A stretch of DNA of 64,000 bases. Source: Pseudonocardiales bacterium. Lineage in GTDB: Bacteria; Actinomycetota; Actinomycetes; Mycobacteriales; Pseudonocardiaceae. The stretch covers positions 81,607-145,606 of the forward strand of contig JAFAWY010000058.1 in assembly GCA_019241525.1 (NCBI GenBank). The letters run 5' to 3'. Positions 1 to 8,439 of this stretch are shown here, in pieces. The first letter of the stretch is position 1. Each line of letters starts with the position of its first letter. A program made the position numbers and the translations under genes. The notes under the pieces were generated by a model. It was not told where the DNA came from, made no database searches, and saw only the letters and a program-made list of their open reading frames with translations.

Positions 1-533
1 ACAGCGCTGATCACGGTGGCGACCGCGATGAGCACCGCGCCGAGCAGGATCCCGTTGGCGGCACCCGATGCCGAGGTGACCGAGGAGTCGCTGCCGATGA
101 TCTGGAAGCCCGACCACACCGCGGGCAGCACTGCTTGGAGCGCGATGCCGATCGCCGCCACACTGACGATGTAGCCGATCAGCATCGCCCACCCGGCGAA
201 CCATCCGACAATCTCCCCGGCAAGCCTGCGTGACCACTGGTAGATGCACCCGGCCAGCGGCCAACTCGCGGCGAGTTCGGCGAACACCAGCGCCACGCAT
301 AGCTGGCCGGCGAACACCAGTGGCCAGGTCCAGAAAAACGCCGGCCCGCCGAACGAGTAGCCCAGCGCGAACAGCTGGAATACCGTGGTGAGGATCGACA
401 CGAAGGAGAACCCGGCGGCGAAGGACGAAAACCAACCGAGCCGGCGGTGCAGCTCCTGGCGGTAGCCGATGCGGCGCAGATCCTCGGCGTCGGGGCCGCC
501 GGTCGGGCTGGTGATCAGGACAGGGGCGCTCAT
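1..533 (-). CDS. APC superfamily permease, C-terminus beyond window
   Basis: Membrane transporter, partial: about 177 residues are visible from the start codon before the window edge. The N-terminus (MSAPVLITSPTGG, then a short cytosolic stretch with GYRQELHRRLG) leads into hydrophobic helices with the APC-type pattern SSFAAGFSFVSI and a conserved ASWPLAGCIYQWSRRL loop, as in actinobacterial amino acid/GABA-permease-like proteins. The ATG lies one base after the stop of the upstream ureohydrolase gene, so the two are almost certainly co-transcribed and translationally coupled behind the guanidine-I riboswitch. Inference: it imports guanidine or a related guanidinium compound. The fold alone cannot give the substrate; an amino acid substrate remains possible. 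Confidence 0.85.
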   Translation of the reverse strand, partial: MSAPVLITSPTGGPDAEDLRRIGYRQELHRRLGWFSSFAAGFSFVSILTTVFQLFALGYSFGGPAFFWTWPLVFAGQLCVALVFAELAASWPLAGCIYQWSRRLAGEIVGWFAGWAMLIGYIVSVAAIGIALQAVLPAVWSGFQIIGSDSSVTSASGAANGILLGAVLIAVATVISA

Positions 534-534
534 T

Positions 535-1650
535 TTAACTGGCCTTTCGCGGTAGATGACCGGCACGCACGAGGCAGCCGAGGGTGTCGCAGATCACCCG
601 GGTCGCGATGAGTGAGGTGATCTCGACGTTGTCGTAGGGCGGGGAGCACTCCACGACCTCGATGCCCGCCAGCGGGCGGGCGGCGACGAGCTGGATGAAC
701 TTCAGGACCTCGCGAGGCAAGAACCCGCCAGGTTCGGGCCACCCTGTGCCGGGGACGAACGCTGCGTCGAGGCAGTCGACGTCGAAGGACAACCAGACGG
801 CGTCGGTTCCGTCCCACGCGACATCCAGGGCACGTTGCGCGGCGGCCTCGATGCCCATCTCCACGCAGTCGGTGACGGTCAGAATCGTGGTGCCGCGCTC
901 CCGGCCGACCTTCACTCCGGGTCGGGGCGCCTGCCAGCCGCCGATGCCGATCTGCACCAGGTTGCGGGGCGGCACGTTGGGCAGGTCCGTGGCGTGAAAC
1001 CACGGGGTGGTGTGCATCCGCTCGTCGAGGTCGGTTTCCTGGGTGTCGACGTGGCGGTCGAAGTGGATGATGCCGAGCTTGCTGCCGTTGAGGTGCTCCG
1101 CGACCGCGCGTGTGGTCGGGAACCCGATGGAGTGGTCACCGCCCAGCACGACCGGGAAGGCGCCGGAGGCATAGACGTGTCCGACCGCCTTGGAGATCTG
1201 GTCGAAGGTCTTTTCGATATTGCCGGGGATGGTGAATACGTCACCGAGGTCACCAATAGTAATTGACTCTCGCAGGTCGACGCCGAGCTCGAAGCTGTAC
1301 GGGCCGTACAGCGCGGAGATTTTGCGGATGCCCTGCGGACCGAAGCGGGTTCCGGACCGGTAGGTGGTGCCGCCATCGAAGGGTGCGCCGAGCACCGCCA
1401 CGTCATATTCGCCGCAGCGGCGGACGTCTTCGACGTAGGGTGCTTTGAGGAAGGTGTTGATGCCGGCGAAATGCGGCAGCTCTCCACGGGAGAAGGTAGG
1501 GATGCGCCGGTCGACGATCGAGTCGGCTCCGGGTAGCCCTAACTCGAGACCTCGCGCGACCTCCCTTTCCCATTGGGTGGTGGGTAGCGCGGCTTCGGCC
1601 TCGACGGCGTACCGCGCCTCCGGGCCGTAGTGTTGATGCAGATTGTGCAC
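535..1650 (-). CDS. Ureohydrolase, probable guanidine hydrolase (GdmH-type), often named agmatinase
   Basis: Arginase/agmatinase-fold binuclear metalloenzyme of 371 residues. Metal ligands are visible: His173 in GGDHS, Asp198/His200/Asp202 in HFDRHVD, and Asp290/Asp292 in SFDVDCLD. Several features fit the Ni-dependent guanidine hydrolases described in cyanobacteria: a long N-terminal extension, GGTTYRSGTRFGPQGIR, HFDRH instead of the usual DAH, and a Trp (PGTGWPEPGG, residue 304) where agmatinases and arginases carry Thr. The GTG start at 1650 has GGAGG about 7 nt upstream; an in-frame ATG at 1698 would lie just past the riboswitch and is less likely. The guanidine-I riboswitch directly upstream and the permease directly downstream support guanidine as substrate, giving urea plus ammonia. 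Agmatine or another guanidino compound is the main alternative. Confidence 0.85.
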   Translation of the reverse strand: MHNLHQHYGPEARYAVEAEAALPTTQWEREVARGLELGLPGADSIVDRRIPTFSRGELPHFAGINTFLKAPYVEDVRRCGEYDVAVLGAPFDGGTTYRSGTRFGPQGIRKISALYGPYSFELGVDLRESITIGDLGDVFTIPGNIEKTFDQISKAVGHVYASGAFPVVLGGDHSIGFPTTRAVAEHLNGSKLGIIHFDRHVDTQETDLDERMHTTPWFHATDLPNVPPRNLVQIGIGGWQAPRPGVKVGRERGTTILTVTDCVEMGIEAAAQRALDVAWDGTDAVWLSFDVDCLDAAFVPGTGWPEPGGFLPREVLKFIQLVAARPLAGIEVVECSPPYDNVEITSLIATRVICDTLGCLVRAGHLPRKAS

Positions 1651-1704
1651 GTCGGGCCTCCGCGTCCACGGCGCCCGGCCGCGAGGGCAGCCGGGCATGG
1701 CTGG

Positions 1705-1800
1705 CCTCCCGGGCTTTTGTCCCGCCGTGGAGCGGGCAGCGCGCTGCCCGCCTGCATCTCTCGGTCCAGACTCCCTGCGTACAGCGACGGAACCCTAGAT
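1705..1800 (-). promoter_or_regulatory. Guanidine-I riboswitch (ykkC leader)
   Basis: Read on the minus strand, this leader carries the ykkC/guanidine-I conserved blocks in order: CTAGGGTTCCG (1798-1788), CTGGACCGAGAGA (1769-1757), a variable hairpin formed by the palindrome at 1750-1731, and GGGACAAAAGCCCGGGAGG (1723-1705). Downstream, GCCCGGC and GCCGGGC can pair just before the GGAGG and GTG start of the ureohydrolase, a plausible expression platform. Ligand binding is expected to switch on the guanidine hydrolase-permease operon. The assignment rests on motif matching by eye. Confidence 0.93.
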
Positions 1801-1807
1801 GCGCCTC

Positions 1808-1823
1808 ACTCACTCGAGTGAGT
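1808..1823. repeat. 16-bp perfect palindrome in divergent promoter region
   Basis: ACTCACTCGAGTGAGT is a perfect inverted repeat just upstream of the riboswitch and between the divergent phzF and guanidine-operon starts. Its length and place suggest a transcription-factor operator, but no regulator gene is adjacent, so this is inference only. Confidence 0.4.
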
Positions 1824-1934
1824 CACCATTCATCACACGGCACTGATATGACCGACTTGTAACCTTGGCGTTGCAGTCGAATCACCTGGTCAAGCGAGCA
1901 GCGCTGGTGTGCAGCGCGATCGTACGGTCTGGTT

Positions 1935-2786
1935 GTGCGCATCCGGGTCATCGACGCGTTCACTGATCGCCCCTTCACCGGCAACCCCGCAGCCGTCTGC
2001 CTCATGGACCGGGCCACCTGGCCTGATACGCGTTGGATGCAGCAGGTCGCCGCTGAGATGAATCTGGCCGAAACCGCCTTCGCCTATCCCCTGACGGGCA
2101 GCGCCGGCGCCGAGTGGGCGCTGCGCTGGTTCACCCCCACCGTCGAGGTCGACCTGTGCGGGCATGCCACCCTGGCCACCGCCCACGTTTTGCGTAGTGA
2201 CGGGCGGTCTCCCAGGACCGTGCGATTCAGCAGCCGCAGCGGAGTGCTGGTTGCCCGTACCAATGACGACGGCACCATCATGCTCGACTTCCCCGCCGCG
2301 TCGGTTACCGAGTCACCCGCCCCCAGCGGTCTGAGTGACGCACTGGACGCCACTCCTGACACCGTTCACGGCACGGGGGCGCTCGGTGACCTGCTGACCG
2401 TGTTTGGGGATGAGAAAGCGATTCACGGCCTGGTTCCGGATTTGACCGCGCTGGCCGGCATTTCCCGCCGTGAAGGTATTCGCGCGATCATTGCGACCGC
2501 ACCGGCAGCAGATCCACGCGGTGAGTACGACTTCGTGTCGCGCGTGTTCGCACCCGCTGTCGGCGTCCCGGAGGATCCGGTCACCGGCAGCGCCCATACC
2601 GCGCTCGCCCCCTACTGGTCGGACCGGCTGGGCCGGGACAGCCTGACCGGGCTGCAGGCCTCCGCGCGCACCGGCATAGTCCACACCACCGTCCACGGCG
2701 ATCGAGTGCACCTGACCGGGCGTGCCGTCACCGTCCTCGACGGCACCTTCTCCCCCCGCGTTCTGGAGGCAGAGTGCTGTTTCTGA
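1935..2786 (+). CDS. PhzF family isomerase/epimerase-like protein
   Basis: Protein of 283 residues, the usual PhzF length, with the two-lobed diaminopimelate-epimerase-like fold expected from its signatures: DAFTDRPFTGNPAAV at the N-terminus, MNLAETAF containing the conserved catalytic Glu, VDLCGHATLA, and PEDPVTGSAHTALAPYW near the C-terminus. Family members isomerise small metabolites; only PhzF itself has a well-known substrate, in phenazine synthesis, and no phenazine genes are here. The GTG start at 1935 begins the conserved RIRVIDAF segment. It is transcribed away from the guanidine operon and converges on ureD, sharing a hairpin at its stop codon. The substrate is unknown. Confidence 0.9.
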   Translation: MRIRVIDAFTDRPFTGNPAAVCLMDRATWPDTRWMQQVAAEMNLAETAFAYPLTGSAGAEWALRWFTPTVEVDLCGHATLATAHVLRSDGRSPRTVRFSSRSGVLVARTNDDGTIMLDFPAASVTESPAPSGLSDALDATPDTVHGTGALGDLLTVFGDEKAIHGLVPDLTALAGISRREGIRAIIATAPAADPRGEYDFVSRVFAPAVGVPEDPVTGSAHTALAPYWSDRLGRDSLTGLQASARTGIVHTTVHGDRVHLTGRAVTVLDGTFSPRVLEAECCF

Positions 2787-2812
2787 GGACCCCGAAACAG
2801 CACTCTGCCTCC
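2765..2812. terminator. 19-bp perfect inverted repeat, probable bidirectional terminator
   Basis: Arms 2765-2783 and 2794-2812 are exact reverse complements of 19 bp around a 10-nt loop that contains the phzF stop codon. The element sits between the convergent phzF and ureD genes. There is no T-tract on either side, so it would act as a strong hairpin rather than a classical U-tailed terminator. Confidence 0.65.
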
Positions 2813-2828
2813 GCAAACGCGTGTTGAG

Positions 2829-3557
2829 TTACAGAACGCGAAGGAGATCGGTGACCCGGTCACCGAGCGCGAGCACCATGCGACCTGGACCTTCCAGGGC
2901 GGAGCATGCCCAGCGCAGCCCCGGCTGCTCACCGGCCTCCGGTACGGGGCTCTCGGTTTCTTGCCCAAGGTCGAGCAGCATTCCGACGGCGCGCCCGCCA
3001 CCCGTGCCGGCAGGACCGGTAAGCACGGGATCTGCACCGTCAAGCAGCAGCGTGTGCGCCAGCAGGGGTGCACCATCCAGGTCCACGGCTAGCTCGCCGA
3101 TGAACCGCCCGCCGCGTTGACCGGCACGCCCGAGCACCACCAGTTCACGGAGCACCGCGCGGGCTCCTGGCTGCAGCGCGACAGTGATCCGGCTGTGCAG
3201 CTGCGCTCCGTCACAGACGACGGTCGGTTCCGGTCGCCAGTCCAGCACAGCGCCATCGGCCACCGAGGCCGTCACCGCCCACCGCGCAGCAGTTCCCGGG
3301 CAGGGACCTGCTTGCACCACGGTGGCGGCCACTGAGCGCAACTGGACAGCGCAACCCGGACCGATGTGGATATCCAAGGCCAGGTCATCGCCGCCCAGCG
3401 GGCCGCCGGCACCCTGCACCAGGTGTATCCGGTGTCCACCGGTGGAACGCAGCACGATTGGTGCAGCGCTGCGCCAGCGGATACCGGATGCGTCGACGGT
3501 GAGCTCAGCCTGGGCTTTCACCGGCGAGTGGCCGACCGTAGCTGGGTGCCCACCCAC
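2829..3557 (-). CDS. ureD: Urease accessory protein UreD
   Basis: Last gene of the urease operon, 242 residues from the first ATG. UreD (UreH) is the scaffold that binds apo-urease and, with UreF and UreG, delivers nickel to the active site. Recognisable segments are [35 protein letters not shown] and [19 protein letters not shown], typical of the short, divergent actinobacterial UreD. The start overlaps the 3' end of ureG by about 40 bp; a GTG at 3536 ([11 protein letters not shown]) also lies inside ureG and is an alternative. The order ureA-BC-F-G-D matches mycobacterial urease operons. Confidence 0.9.
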   Translation of the reverse strand: MGGHPATVGHSPVKAQAELTVDASGIRWRSAAPIVLRSTGGHRIHLVQGAGGPLGGDDLALDIHIGPGCAVQLRSVAATVVQAGPCPGTAARWAVTASVADGAVLDWRPEPTVVCDGAQLHSRITVALQPGARAVLRELVVLGRAGQRGGRFIGELAVDLDGAPLLAHTLLLDGADPVLTGPAGTGGGRAVGMLLDLGQETESPVPEAGEQPGLRWACSALEGPGRMVLALGDRVTDLLRVL

Positions 3558-4141
3558 TCCACCACCGGGCCGGCGTCAGGTTGTTCCCGGAGCGAGAGCA
3601 GCACGGTGGGCCGGTCGCCCCGCACCGCCACAGCGTCACGGCGCATCACCTCCAGATCGGCGCCGACGAGCGGAGCAAGGTCGATCTTGTTGATGACCAG
3701 CAGGTCGGAACGGGTAACGCCGGGCCCGCCCTTGCGGGGAACTTTGTCACCGCCGGCCACGTCGATAACGAAGATCTGCGTGTCGATCAGTCCGTAGCTG
3801 AAGGTGGCGGTGAGGTTGTCCCCGCCGCTTTCCACCAGCACCAGGTCGGGATCGTGACACGCGGTGAGCTCGTCCACGGCGTCCAGGTTTGCGGTGATGT
3901 CGTCACGGATCGCGGTGTGCGGGCAGCAGCCGGTCCGCACTGCACGGATCCGCGCGTCGGGCAGCACCGCATTGGTGCGCAGGAAATCGGCATCTTCGGT
4001 GGTGTAGATATCGTTGGTGATCACCGCCAGGGATAGTTGGTCACGCAGTGCCCGGCACAGCGCGGCGACCAGCGCGGTCTTGCCGCTGCCGACTGGCCCG
4101 CCGACGCCGATCCGCAGTGCCCGCCATTCGTCACGAGGCAA
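3518..4141 (-). CDS. ureG: Urease accessory GTPase UreG
   Basis: SIMIBI-class GTPase of 207 residues that powers nickel insertion into urease and carries nickel at the dimer interface. The P-loop GGPVGSGKT is at residues 14-22, the metal-binding CPH motif at 73-75, followed by [11 protein letters not shown] and the guanine-specificity motif NKIDLAP. The length is normal for the family. The start overlaps the end of ureF by 11 bp, so translation is coupled. Because the neighbouring guanidine hydrolase family also needs nickel, sharing of this nickel machinery is conceivable but not shown by the sequence. Confidence 0.97.
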   Translation of the reverse strand: MPRDEWRALRIGVGGPVGSGKTALVAALCRALRDQLSLAVITNDIYTTEDADFLRTNAVLPDARIRAVRTGCCPHTAIRDDITANLDAVDELTACHDPDLVLVESGGDNLTATFSYGLIDTQIFVIDVAGGDKVPRKGGPGVTRSDLLVINKIDLAPLVGADLEVMRRDAVAVRGDRPTVLLSLREQPDAGPVVEWVGTQLRSATRR

Positions 4142-4817
4142 ACAGCGTCACCTCCGCCCGGGCATGCAGTTCAGCCAGGACCTCAGGCAGCGGAGTGCTC
4201 GTGCTGGGCAGCAGGCGGGGTTCCAGCCGCGCAACGGCCTCGCGGGCCACGTCGGTTGCTTCCCGCACGATGTGCTCAGCGAAGCGGCTCGCGCGTGCCT
4301 GGACGGCGGCGACCGTGATCGGATCCAAACCCAGCAGCCGCACCGCGGCCGCGCACGCCCCACTCAGCAGGTGGTGCAGTGCCAGCGACGCCGCCACGCC
4401 GGCATCGTCCCCGGCGGCGGCTACCACGGCGCCGAGCACCAGAGGGTGATGCGGGCGGCCGATCTCAGCCAGCTCGTCCAGGGCCGGGGACGGCCAGACC
4501 CGGCGGACGGTGCGAAGCAACGTCATCCCTTGCGCACGAGACGCTTCCCGGGTCGCGGACGACGGGGTACGGGCGCTGACCGCCGCATCCCAGACATCCC
4601 AGTGCACCGGCGCAGTTTCAGCGAGGAGGCAGCCGGCTGCGGCGACCGCGGCGACCACCGGTCCGGTACCGCCCAGCCGACCGGCGAGGAACAGTGCCAG
4701 GTCCTGCGCATCGCGTACCAGATTGCGCGCGACGGCAGCCTCGACGGTGCCGGAGTGCACGTGCCCGCCGGTGGGCAACCGGGAATCGGCCAGCAACAGC
4801 GACGCCAGTACGGTCAT
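4131..4817 (-). CDS. ureF: Urease accessory protein UreF
   Basis: All-helical urease maturation factor, 228 residues. It bridges UreD and UreG in the nickel-loading complex. The N-terminus [29 protein letters not shown] is the conserved UreF opening (LLLADSRxPxGGxxHSGG-type). Ala-rich helices follow. The ATG overlaps the ureBC stop codon by one base (TGATG), so the genes are coupled. Actinobacterial UreF proteins are poorly conserved beyond the N-terminal motif, consistent with what is seen here. Confidence 0.93.
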   Translation of the reverse strand: MTVLASLLLADSRLPTGGHVHSGTVEAAVARNLVRDAQDLALFLAGRLGGTGPVVAAVAAAGCLLAETAPVHWDVWDAAVSARTPSSATREASRAQGMTLLRTVRRVWPSPALDELAEIGRPHHPLVLGAVVAAAGDDAGVAASLALHHLLSGACAAAVRLLGLDPITVAAVQARASRFAEHIVREATDVAREAVARLEPRLLPSTSTPLPEVLAELHARAEVTLFAS

Positions 4818-6883
4818 CAGAACAGGAAATAACGCTGGGCCATCGGAATTTCCGCCGCCGGGTGCGGTTCCACCACCTCACCGTTGATCCGTACTGTGAA
4901 CGTTTCAGGGTCCACGTCGATGCGGGGCAGCGCGTCGTTGTGCGGCATATCGGACTTACGTAGCGCCCGGGTGTCCCGCACCGCCACCAGCTTGCGGCGC
5001 ACCGCGAGCCGCTCTGCCAAACGCCCCTGCAACGCGGCGGGAGCCACAAAGTGCAGTGACGTGGCGGCGGCACTCGCCGCGGAGGCCCCGAACATCGGAC
5101 GGGGCAGCACCGGTTGCGGGGTCGGGATGGAAGCGTTGGAATCGCCCATCGCGGCCCACGCGATCATGCCGCCCTTGAGTACGACGCTCGGACGTACCCC
5201 GAAAAACGCGGGCTGCCACAGCACCAGGTCGGCGAGCTTGCCCACCTCCACCGAGCCGACCTCACCATCTAGCCCGTGCGCCACCGCGGGGCAGATCGTG
5301 TACTTGGCGACGTAACGGCGCGCTCGCAAGTTGTCCGAGGTGTCCGGATCTCCGGGCAACGCGCCGACCCGGCGCTTCATCACGTGCGCGGTTTGCCAGG
5401 TCCGCAAGATGACCTCGCCCACCCGGCCCATTGCCTGGGAGTCCGAGCCGATCATGGAGATGGCCCCGAGATCGTGCAGCGCATCCTCGGCTGCGATGGT
5501 GGATGGACGGATGCGGCTCTCCGCGAAGGCGAGATCCTCCGGCACGGTGGGATTGAGATGGTGGCACACCATGAGCATGTCGAGGTGCTCATCGACAGTG
5601 TTGCCGGTGTGCGGCCGCGTCGGGTTGGTGGAGCTGGGCAGTACATGTGGGGCGCCGGCAACAGTGATGATGTCCGGCGCGTGGCCGCCGCCGGCTCCCT
5701 CGGTGTGGTAGGCGTGAATGGTTCGCCCGCCAATCGCGGCCAGCGTGTCGGCGACGTAGCCGGCCTCGTTGAGGGTGTCGGTGTGGATCGCCACCTGCAC
5801 CCCGGTCTCGTCGGCAACCCGCAGGCAGGCGTTGATTGCTGCCGGGGTCGATCCCCAGTCCTCGTGCAGCTTGAAGCCGCTGGCACCGGCCGCGACCTGC
5901 TCGTACAGCGACTGCTCACTGACTGTGTTGCCCTTGCCGAGCAAGGCGACGTTCACCGGCAGATCATCGAGGGATTCCAGCATTCGCGCCAGGTACCAGG
6001 CACCCGGCGTCACTGTCGTGGCCTTGGTGCCCTCGGCGGGACCGGTGCCGCCGCCGATCAGCGTGGTGACGCCGGACCCTAACGCTTCGGGTACCTGCTG
6101 GGGGCTGATCAGGTGCACGTGGCAATCGACCGCGCCCGCCGTCAGGATCAGTCCGTTGCCGGCGATCACTTCGGTTCCCGGGCCGATGACGAGGGCCGGA
6201 TGCACCCCATCCATGATGTCCGGGTTGCCCGCCTTGCCCAGGCCGACGATCCGGCCGTCGCGCACCCCGACGTCGGCCTTGATCACCCCCCAGTGGTCCA
6301 GCACCACCGCTCCGGTGACCACCAGATCTGGCGCACCATCCGCCCGGGTGGCCCGGGCCTGGCCCATCGACTCGCGGATCACCTTGCCACCACCGAAGAC
6401 CACCTCGTCGCCGCCACGGGGGCCACGGCACCGATCTTCGGTGATCTCTACCAGCAGGTCGGTGTCGGCCAGCCGCACCCGGTCGCCTTCAGTGGGACCG
6501 AAAAGCTTGGCATACCGGCTGCGCTCCACTGTCCAGCTTCCACCAGTCGGGGCCGGTATGGTCGCGCCCGCAGGAGGAGGTGCATCGAGGCGCAAGCCCG
6601 GCACGACGCGGGCACCGCCCAGCGGCACCACCCGCACAACCCGCTCGATGCCAGGTTCGAAGCGCACAGAAGTCCCTGCCGGAATCGCCAACCGCATGCC
6701 CGTGGCGGCGCCGCGGTCCATGTCCAGCGCCGGGTTTGCGGCGGCGAGGTGGTAGTGAGATCCCACCTGGACCGGCCGGTCACCGGTATTGCGGATGACC
6801 AGCTCGGCACCGGCATCCGGTCCAAGCACGACAGGTTCCCCGCACAGCAGTAGCTCTCCGGGCACCACAGGTTCGGGAGTCAC
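4817..6883 (-). CDS. ureC: Urease, fused beta (UreB) and alpha (UreC) subunits
   Basis: Single open frame of 688 residues. Residues 1-105 are UreB ([27 protein letters not shown]); residues 120-688 are UreC, beginning [20 protein letters not shown]. No stop or start separates them; a linker of about 15 residues rich in Ala, Pro and Gly joins them. Active-site residues are intact: His255/His257 in CHVHLI, the carbamylated Lys338 in GFKLHEDWG, His367 in AIHTD, His393 in YHTEGAGGG, the flap CHHLNP around 440, and Asp481 in [10 protein letters not shown]. It hydrolyses urea to ammonia and carbamate with two nickel ions. The gene overlaps ureA by 4 bp. Fusion of gamma and beta is known in other bacteria; a beta-alpha fusion is unusual. 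A sequencing error joining two genes cannot be wholly excluded, though nothing in the frame suggests it. Confidence 0.95.
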   Translation of the reverse strand: MTPEPVVPGELLLCGEPVVLGPDAGAELVIRNTGDRPVQVGSHYHLAAANPALDMDRGAATGMRLAIPAGTSVRFEPGIERVVRVVPLGGARVVPGLRLDAPPPAGATIPAPTGGSWTVERSRYAKLFGPTEGDRVRLADTDLLVEITEDRCRGPRGGDEVVFGGGKVIRESMGQARATRADGAPDLVVTGAVVLDHWGVIKADVGVRDGRIVGLGKAGNPDIMDGVHPALVIGPGTEVIAGNGLILTAGAVDCHVHLISPQQVPEALGSGVTTLIGGGTGPAEGTKATTVTPGAWYLARMLESLDDLPVNVALLGKGNTVSEQSLYEQVAAGASGFKLHEDWGSTPAAINACLRVADETGVQVAIHTDTLNEAGYVADTLAAIGGRTIHAYHTEGAGGGHAPDIITVAGAPHVLPSSTNPTRPHTGNTVDEHLDMLMVCHHLNPTVPEDLAFAESRIRPSTIAAEDALHDLGAISMIGSDSQAMGRVGEVILRTWQTAHVMKRRVGALPGDPDTSDNLRARRYVAKYTICPAVAHGLDGEVGSVEVGKLADLVLWQPAFFGVRPSVVLKGGMIAWAAMGDSNASIPTPQPVLPRPMFGASAASAAATSLHFVAPAALQGRLAERLAVRRKLVAVRDTRALRKSDMPHNDALPRIDVDPETFTVRINGEVVEPHPAAEIPMAQRYFLF

Positions 6884-7182
6884 TGGATTGGCCGGTGGAC
6901 GGTGACCAGCTTGGTGCCGTCGGGAAAGGTCGCCTCCACCTGCACAGATATGATCATTTCGGGCACCCCATCTAGCACGTCCTCCCGGCTGAGCACCCGC
7001 TGACCTGCGGACATCAGATCAGCGACGCTACGCCCGTCGCGGGCTCGTTCCAGCACCCATGAGGTGATCACTGCCACGGCCTCGGGATAGTTGAGCCGCA
7101 GACCCCTCGCACGGCGCTGCCTGGCAAGCTGGCCAGCCAGGTGGATGAGAAGCTTTTCCTGCTCATGCGGGGACAGCAGCAT
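6880..7182 (-). CDS. ureA: Urease gamma subunit UreA
   Basis: Structural gamma subunit of cytoplasmic urease, 100 residues, the full family length. Signatures are [49 protein letters not shown] and [24 protein letters not shown]. The ATG has GGGAGGAA 8 nt upstream and starts only 19 nt after the vapC stop, so ureA is probably co-transcribed with the toxin-antitoxin pair. Its stop overlaps the start of the ureBC fusion by 4 bp (ATGA). Confidence 0.98.
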   Translation of the reverse strand: MLLSPHEQEKLLIHLAGQLARQRRARGLRLNYPEAVAVITSWVLERARDGRSVADLMSAGQRVLSREDVLDGVPEMIISVQVEATFPDGTKLVTVHRPIQ

Positions 7183-7201
7183 GGGCGCTTCCTCCCTGAG
7201 G

Positions 7202-7594
7202 TCACTCGCCCCATATCGTCAGCCCGTGGCTTCGGGCTGCGCCGGCGAGACGGTCATCGAAGGTGGCCACCGCATCAGCGACCTGATCCGCTGCCAGCAA
7301 AACGCAGCAGTCCGGCAATTTCAGGGTGGTGGCGGCACACAGGCTGGCTAGCCGCACGGCTGCGTCGTGCGGCAGGTCCACGGCGCATACACCGAGCTGG
7401 CCCAGCACGGCCGCGGCCTGGTCTACCTGGCCGACACGGGCCGGGCCGACAAGCACTTCCGCCAGCGTGATCGGGCTGGCACCCAGGGGCTTGGCCTGGT
7501 CTGCGGCGAGAAGGAGCAGCTCGCCAGCACGGTCATGGCGGCCATCGGTCGCGTCGAGGTGCGCGATCAGCACACCGGCATCCAGCACGATCAC
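7202..7594 (-). CDS. VapC-like PIN-domain ribonuclease toxin
   Basis: PIN-domain protein of 130 residues. The GTG start at 7594 opens with [13 protein letters not shown] (first acidic residue), followed by [14 protein letters not shown] (Glu), [12 protein letters not shown] (Asp) and [11 protein letters not shown] (Asp): the four-acid pattern of an active PIN nuclease. VapC toxins cleave tRNA or other RNA when the antitoxin is lost. The GTG overlaps the antitoxin TGA by 4 bp, the usual vapBC coupling. A longer frame upstream exists but runs into the antitoxin gene and lacks PIN features. It lies directly upstream of ureA on the same strand. Confidence 0.88.
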   Translation of the reverse strand: MIVLDAGVLIAHLDATDGRHDRAGELLLLAADQAKPLGASPITLAEVLVGPARVGQVDQAAAVLGQLGVCAVDLPHDAAVRLASLCAATTLKLPDCCVLLAADQVADAVATFDDRLAGAARSHGLTIWGE

Positions 7595-7860
7595 GCCGGC
7601 CGGTCCTCCCGAAACGCGGTGACGTAGCCGCCGCCGAACACGCCGGTGAGTGCACCACTGGTCCGGCACACCGCTTCGCGCTGGGTAACCACATCCCGGG
7701 CTCGCTGGTCAAGTACTGCTCGATGACCCTCTTCGACCAAGCGCAGCAATAGCTTGGAGCGGTTGCCACGGTCAGTCGGCCAGCGTTGCGCGGCATCATC
7801 GAGTGCGCGAGCCACCCGCTCGGACTCGGTGATCATATGACGGCGCCGGGCGGTAGGCAT
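7591..7860 (-). CDS. VapB-like antitoxin
   Basis: Small basic protein of 89 residues, MPTARRRHMITESERVARAL..., with an N-terminal segment (strand then two helices, DDAAQRWPTDRGNRSKLLLRLVEEG) compatible with a ribbon-helix-helix DNA-binding domain, and a Gly/aromatic tail (TGVFGGGYVTAFRED) that could wrap the toxin. It is identified mainly by its 4-bp overlap with the PIN toxin and by the palindromic operator immediately upstream. The ATG at 7860 is preferred over a GTG at 7875 that falls inside the operator. No strong Shine-Dalgarno sequence is visible. Confidence 0.75.
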   Translation of the reverse strand: MPTARRRHMITESERVARALDDAAQRWPTDRGNRSKLLLRLVEEGHRAVLDQRARDVVTQREAVCRTSGALTGVFGGGYVTAFREDRPA

Positions 7861-7863
7861 AGC

Positions 7864-7911
7864 GAAGTGTAGCACTCAGTTTACAGTGCTACACTTCTTT
7901 GACTGCTACAC
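7864..7911. promoter_or_regulatory. vapBC operator: 12-bp palindrome plus third half-site
   Basis: GAAGTGTAGCAC (7864-7875) and GTGCTACACTTC (7886-7897) form a perfect 12-bp inverted repeat with a 10-bp spacer, ending 4 bp upstream of the antitoxin ATG. A further half-site copy, GCTACAC, lies at 7905-7911. Multiple half-sites are typical of autoregulation by VapB-VapC complexes. Confidence 0.7.
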
Positions 7912-7922
7912 GCTTTCGAGTG

Positions 7923-8228
7923 TCATACCGCCTCAGCCGGATGCAGCGCCGCAGAGGCACCCACCCGGGGCTGGGGAACGGCTTGTCTGGCTGGTTCGCC
8001 ATCTCGCCTGGTCGGTGGAGTTGCGGGGTGCTCGACTAGAGCCAGCACCCGAGAGGCCATGAACCGCGCCGTGCGCACCGGCGTGCCACCACGGGTTACT
8101 TCGGTGACCTCCACGATGCCTCGCCCGTGGGTGATCTCCACCCGTCGACCATTGCGGGTGGCCTCGATCTCGTAGGTGAGCGTGGAGCCGCCGGCGTCGA
8201 TGACGATCTCGGTGCGATCGCCCTTCAT
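7923..8228 (-). CDS. Hypothetical protein, small basic
   Basis: Unrecognised protein of 101 residues. The start ATG at 8228 has AAAGGA about 9 nt upstream. The first two thirds look like a beta-rich small domain: TEIVIDAGGSTLTYEIEATRNGRRVEITHGRGIVEVTEVTRGGTPVRTARFMASRVLALVEH. The C-terminal third is Pro/Arg/Ala-rich and probably disordered. No membrane segment or metal motif is seen. It lies between the urea transporter and vapBC on the same strand, upstream of the vapBC operator. A longer frame to 8402 exists without a convincing start. Confidence 0.6.
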   Translation of the reverse strand: MKGDRTEIVIDAGGSTLTYEIEATRNGRRVEITHGRGIVEVTEVTRGGTPVRTARFMASRVLALVEHPATPPTRRDGEPARQAVPQPRVGASAALHPAEAV

Positions 8229-8439
8229 GGCTTGCGATCCTTTACATGTACCGGTATGACGAGGGTCCGGACCAGGCATGCTGGTCGCCTCTCGGCGAAA
8301 GGCGCACCGCAGCTTCAGCCGAACGATCGTCCGCGGCGGCGGATTGAAGTGGACCCGGGGACACATGGCACCCTGATCCGGACGACCACTACAACTATCC
8401 ATAGGGCCGGATCATTCCCCCGGGCGCTGGCAGATCAGG

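Noticed and set aside
535..1650. Simple naming of the ureohydrolase as agmatinase SpeB in polyamine synthesis
   Set aside because: The riboswitch, the Trp in the second metal-loop motif, the N-terminal extension and the absence of polyamine genes nearby favour guanidine hydrolase.
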